In this document: piece after piece, positions 5,802-8,390 of the stretch
How the letters are laid out: each line of letters opens with the position of its first letter
How positions within the stretch are numbered: the stretch's first letter is position 1
From: Planctomycetaceae bacterium
GTDB taxonomy: Bacteria > Planctomycetota > Phycisphaerae > Phycisphaerales > SM1A02
Length of the DNA: 8,390 bases
Reading direction: 5' to 3'
NCBI GenBank assembly: GCA_027488265.1
Contig: JAIYCA010000225.1
Coordinates: 1 to 8,390, forward strand
Position numbers and translations under genes: made by a program
The notes under the pieces: generated by a model
What the model saw: only the letters and a program-made list of their open reading frames with translations
What the model was told of the DNA's origin: nothing
Databases searched by the model: none

Positions 5802-7223
5802 ATGCTCTCGCCCTCGCCCATCGCGTCACTCTTCCTTGTTGCCGGATTCCTCGCTTCCGTCTCGTCGGCCTCGGCCGACTGGTCGAATCTCGGCGGAAAC
5901 GAACGAGTGAACGGACTCGTCTCCGCCATCGGCCCGACGTCCGCCACCCAGGTCTGGTCGCGAACCAACCTGCCCGGCTTGATCGCGTGGTCGCCATTCG
6001 TCGAGGGCAATCGCATGTTTGTCGTGCGCCAGACGCAGGCACAGAATCCCGTCGTCGGCCCTGGCGACTCGATCCTCCGATGCCTCAGCATGTCGACGGG
6101 CGCGACTCTCTGGAGTTTCGACTGTCCCTTCTCGGCCGGCGACTGGACGACCGTCTGCTATGGCGTGAAGAACGGGCGCGTCTTCGTCGGCCGCGGCGGA
6201 AACGGCAGCAGCGTGTACGCACCGATCTACTGTCTCGATGCCGCGACCGGATCCACGCTCTGGGTCTCGTCCTACGAGATCGCAACCGGAAGTTACGACG
6301 GCGTCGTCTTCATGGACGACGGTGATCCCATCTTCACCTCGCATCTCGAACTCCGTCGCGTCGATGCCGCCACCGGCACGACGGTCTGGTCGAGGGCGCG
6401 GTCGTGCAGTGTGAGCGGAAGCTGCGGCCCCGCCCGGGATGGCGATGCGATCTACCTCGATGAGGTCGGGCCGAACGGCCAAGTCATCTCGCGCTTCGAC
6501 GCGACAACCGGCGCCCGGCTCTACAGCAGCCCGGTCATGAGCGGGTTCCTCAACCAGAACTCGCCGATCTGCGCACCGGGCGGCCTCATCTTCTACATCC
6601 GAACACAGAACAACTCCACGGTCGATCGCATGTACGCGCTGCGCGACAATGGCAAGGGCATCAGCATCCTGTGGAGCGAACCCTGCCGTTACGAGTTCAA
6701 CGGGCGGCACGCCATCACCGCCGACGGCGGTGTGACCATGATCGCACCCGACGGAAGGTTGCAGGTGCGCGACCAGTTGACCGGCGCGCTCCGATCCCAG
6801 TCCGACATGTCCGTGGTCCCGGCGAGCGGGTTCCTGTCCTCGCTGACCGTGGTCGATGGACTCGGAAGGATCTTCCACGGAAACGGTGGCGGCGGAAATC
6901 CCGGCGACATCCGGGTCTTCAGCCCGACGCTCTCGGTCGAGTGGTCGCTGCTCGGGATCGCCGGACTCAATCAGGGCGGTCCGGTGATTTCGGCCGACGG
7001 CAGCATGCTCGTCGCAAACACGACCGCGATCCGACGCTACTGGACCGAACCTCCGTGCGCGGCAGAAGACATCAACTGTGACGGCATCGTGGATGCGTCC
7101 GACCTCTCGCTGCTGCTCGTGTCGTGGGGCCCTTGCAGTAAGGGAGCGTGCAGCGCGGATATCGATGATGACGGAGAGGTCGGTGCCTCTGACCTGTCAC
7201 TCCTGCTCGCATCGTGGGGCTGA
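5802..7223 (+). CDS. Secreted PQQ-like beta-propeller protein with C-terminal dockerin-like repeats
   Basis: This 473-residue protein starts with a signal peptide (hydrophobic 7-20, probable cleavage after SASA, residue 25). The body is a PQQ-like propeller, seen from repeated strands of the form D(A/M)(A/S)TGxxxW: 95-106, 145-156, 187-198, 232-243, with a worn copy near 324-334. No catalytic residues of PQQ-dependent dehydrogenases were recognised, so a binding or scaffold role is more likely than enzyme activity. The end (419-473) holds two dockerin-like calcium loops, D423-D434 (DINCDGIVDASD) and D453-D464 (DIDDDGEVGASD), each followed by LSLLLxSWG. Such tails are very common on exported planctomycete proteins, where cohesin partners are usually unknown. 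No Shine-Dalgarno precedes the ATG at 5802, but it is the only start giving a proper signal peptide. Cys pairs such as Cys202/Cys208 and Cys419/Cys426 suggest disulfides outside the cytoplasm. Confidence 0.9.
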   Translation: MLSPSPIASLFLVAGFLASVSSASADWSNLGGNERVNGLVSAIGPTSATQVWSRTNLPGLIAWSPFVEGNRMFVVRQTQAQNPVVGPGDSILRCLSMSTGATLWSFDCPFSAGDWTTVCYGVKNGRVFVGRGGNGSSVYAPIYCLDAATGSTLWVSSYEIATGSYDGVVFMDDGDPIFTSHLELRRVDAATGTTVWSRARSCSVSGSCGPARDGDAIYLDEVGPNGQVISRFDATTGARLYSSPVMSGFLNQNSPICAPGGLIFYIRTQNNSTVDRMYALRDNGKGISILWSEPCRYEFNGRHAITADGGVTMIAPDGRLQVRDQLTGALRSQSDMSVVPASGFLSSLTVVDGLGRIFHGNGGGGNPGDIRVFSPTLSVEWSLLGIAGLNQGGPVISADGSMLVANTTAIRRYWTEPPCAAEDINCDGIVDASDLSLLLVSWGPCSKGACSADIDDDGEVGASDLSLLLASWG

Positions 7224-7244
7224 TCGCGTTTGCGCGACGATTCT

Positions 7245-7263
7245 TCGCAACACGGTATTGCGA
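7245..7263. terminator. Possible terminator hairpin between convergent genes
   Basis: TCGCAA (7245-7250) and TTGCGA (7258-7263) form a perfect six-base stem with a seven-base loop, 22 bases after the stop of the PQQ-like gene. Only TT follows on the plus strand, so termination would be weak or assisted. Confidence 0.3.
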
Positions 7264-7311
7264 TTCCGCAGACACAGCGAACTCTCAAGGTGCCGATCGC
7301 GGTTCAGCGCT

Positions 7312-7347
7312 TCATGCAGCCTGTCATGCAGCCTGTCATGTAGCGCG
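7312..7347. repeat. Three tandem copies of a 12-bp unit overlapping the end of a membrane protein gene
   Basis: The unit TCATGCAGCCTG occurs exactly at 7312-7323 and 7324-7335 and imperfectly at 7336-7347 (TCATGTAGCGCG). The third copy is the last four codons (including the stop) of the minus-strand gene ending at 7336, so the array looks like a repeated duplication of that gene's 3' end. Because the unit is a multiple of three, each copy carries an in-frame TGA. Confidence 0.9.
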
Positions 7348-7794
7348 TCCTTGCGTCGCGGCGTTCTTCGCGCGCCCATCGCGTATGCGATCTGCGAGTT
7401 TCCAACCGAGCCAACCCATCGGGATGTACGCGACGACGAGGTCGAGCGCGACGAACCAAAGCGGCGTCTCGGGCAGCAACACAACCATCGAGATTCCGCC
7501 GGTGAGGAAGAGGACACCGATCGCAAGCCCCGCGAACTTCCCGCGGTACCCACCAAGGAGCGTGGCGAGCAGTGCCGCAACCAGCGTGCCGCCCGCATGC
7601 GCGACAAACGGGCCGATGAATTGCTCGGGGCCATACGACGCGATGTTCGCGCGAATCGACTCGATGCTGTTGCCGTCCACGCCGTCGGGCAGCGGAATCA
7701 GTCGATGCACCACGGAGAGCAGCCCCGAGTTGACGAAGGCCCCGATGAAGAGACCGGCGACGAACCCGACAACCCGACGAAGCACCTGCACCAT
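7336..7794 (-). CDS. Small four-helix integral membrane protein of unknown function
   Basis: The 152-residue protein has four predicted transmembrane segments at about 7-28, 61-82, 85-107 and 110-132, with a polar loop between the first two. The stretches PLPDGVD (35-40), HAGGTL (66-71), PLWF (111-114) and YIPMGWLG (123-130) match, from memory, an uncharacterised family of about 130-150 residues common in Bacteroidota and some other phyla. I know no function for it. The C-terminus (132-152) is basic, KLADRIRDGRAKNAATQGR, and probably cytoplasmic. GGAGG (7807-7803 on this strand) lies eight bases before the ATG at 7794 and fixes the start. The TerC-family gene lies upstream on the same strand with a 109-base gap, so co-transcription is possible. 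Its stop codon falls inside a 12-bp tandem repeat. Confidence 0.88.
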   Translation of the reverse strand: MVQVLRRVVGFVAGLFIGAFVNSGLLSVVHRLIPLPDGVDGNSIESIRANIASYGPEQFIGPFVAHAGGTLVAALLATLLGGYRGKFAGLAIGVLFLTGGISMVVLLPETPLWFVALDLVVAYIPMGWLGWKLADRIRDGRAKNAATQGRAT

Positions 7795-7802
7795 GGGGAC
7801 AA

Positions 7803-7807
7803 CCTCC
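7803..7807 (-). promoter_or_regulatory. Shine-Dalgarno site of the four-helix membrane protein gene
   Basis: Read on the minus strand this is GGAGG, eight bases before the ATG at 7794. It supports that start over any internal Met or Val. Confidence 0.7.
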
Positions 7808-7903
7808 GTGTGCAGCGTACCGACGGAGCAGAGCGGCCGGCGACGCAGAGATCCCAGACGTGGTTCTCAGGCGTGGGTTTCCGGCTTGGCTCTCACGCGT
7901 GCA

Positions 7904-8390
7904 TCAACCGTGTGCGCCCTTCTGCTTCGCCGGCATCAGCACGCTGAGCACTGTGGCAAGCGCAAGCGTCGCCAGCACGATCACCAGCGAAAGCGTCGTA
8001 TCGAGCTTGATCGACTTCTGCGGCGCCATACCAATCACATCGAGGTACGGCGGCACGCTCAAGAGCAGCAGTTTCACGCCGACGAAGGCGAGAATCAGGA
8101 TCAACGCAGGCTTCAAGAAGCGGAACTTCGAGATCAATGCGGCGAGGCAGAAGTAGAGCGCACGCAGGCCGAGGATCGCAAAGATGTTGCTCGTAAAGAC
8201 GATGAAAGGATCGGGCGTAATCGCAAAGATCGCAGGGATCGAATCGACGGCGAAGACGAGGTCGGTGACTTCGACCAGGATCAGCGCGAGAAAGAGCGGC
8301 GTGATCGACCACTTCGCCGAGAGCGTTCCGGCGGGAGGTGCGTCTTGGATTTCCTTGCCCGTCGCGGGGTCCTTGCTGTACGTCGGCTTC
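7904..8390 (-). CDS. TerC-family integral membrane protein, C-terminal part (5' end outside window)
   Basis: The minus-strand frame is open from the right edge to the TGA at 7906-7904, giving 161 visible codons. Near visible residues 37-54 it carries [18 protein letters not shown], the hallmark of the TerC/Alx family, whose acidic membrane residues (Glu40, Asp43, Asp49 here) are thought to handle metal ions. This is followed by [21 protein letters not shown], also typical. Four membrane segments are visible: about 29-51, 62-85, 90-108 and 134-155. Known members are linked to tellurite resistance and to manganese export or metal loading of secreted proteins. The preceding hydrophilic stretch ([11 protein letters not shown]...) corresponds to the central cytoplasmic loop, so roughly the N-terminal half is missing. 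A TTG at 8137 lies inside a membrane helix and is not a real start. The four-helix membrane protein gene follows downstream on the same strand. Confidence 0.95.
   Translation of the reverse strand, partial: KPTYSKDPATGKEIQDAPPAGTLSAKWSITPLFLALILVEVTDLVFAVDSIPAIFAITPDPFIVFTSNIFAILGLRALYFCLAALISKFRFLKPALILILAFVGVKLLLLSVPPYLDVIGMAPQKSIKLDTTLSLVIVLATLALATVLSVLMPAKQKGAHG

Noticed and set aside
5826..6878. Minus-strand ORF of 350 codons opposite the PQQ-like gene
   Set aside because: The plus-strand frame has a signal peptide, propeller repeats and calcium loops, while the antisense frame has none and is rich in Arg, Asp and Ala.
7862..7902. Imperfect direct repeat (GGTTCTCAGGCGTG / GGCTCTCACGCGTG) with a palindrome CACGCGTG after the TerC-family gene
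   Set aside because: Short, imperfect, with no T-run or known operator match; too weak to call a terminator or binding site.
7078..7947. Plus-strand ORF of 289 codons
   Set aside because: It overlaps the dockerin-like end of the PQQ-like gene and runs antisense to the four-helix membrane protein, which has clear helices and a good ribosome binding site. The product is charged and low in complexity.
7904..8137. A short stand-alone membrane protein starting at TTG 8137
   Set aside because: The frame continues upstream to the window edge with unmistakable TerC-family sequence, and the TTG codes for a leucine inside a membrane helix.

Overview
The window looks like an ordinary chromosomal segment of a high-GC Planctomycetota bacterium, probably of the Phycisphaerae type. 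The clues are the C-terminal pair of dockerin-like calcium loops ending in SLLLxSWG, a WGPQTVDEMM tail that resembles planctomycete copper-monooxygenase/redoxin proteins, EF-hands on exported proteins, and stand-alone secreted beta-propellers. This assignment is inferred from protein style; no rRNA or marker gene is present. No tRNA, rRNA, transposase, integrase, CRISPR array or phage gene was seen.

Layout. Bases 1-5084 are all plus strand: the 3' end of an EF-hand protein; after an 18-base gap, a 623-residue secreted protein made of two complete alpha/beta-hydrolase (esterase) domains; then a fused iron-sulfur L-serine dehydratase; then, 49 bases on, a lipoprotein consisting of a seven-bladed Reg_prop-type propeller. 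A small minus-strand lipoprotein (5108-5533) converges on that propeller gene. A 268-base divergent intergenic region with a three-copy 12-bp tandem repeat separates it from a plus-strand secreted PQQ-like propeller protein with dockerin-like repeats (5802-7223). The window closes with two minus-strand membrane proteins: an uncharacterised four-helix protein (7336-7794) and the C-terminal half of a TerC-family protein that runs off the right edge (7904-8390).

How the genes fit together. The first two probably form an export-directed operon: a redox or calcium-binding protein followed by a bifunctional esterase. The serine dehydratase is a cytoplasmic housekeeping enzyme (L-serine to pyruvate and ammonia) and may be co-transcribed with the propeller lipoprotein behind it. 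The other envelope genes show no shared pathway. I see no clear new multi-gene system. The points most worth a second look are the tandem esterase with two intact catalytic triads, the four-cysteine C-terminal tail on the serine dehydratase, and a 12-bp triplication that places three in-frame stop codons at the end of the four-helix membrane protein gene.
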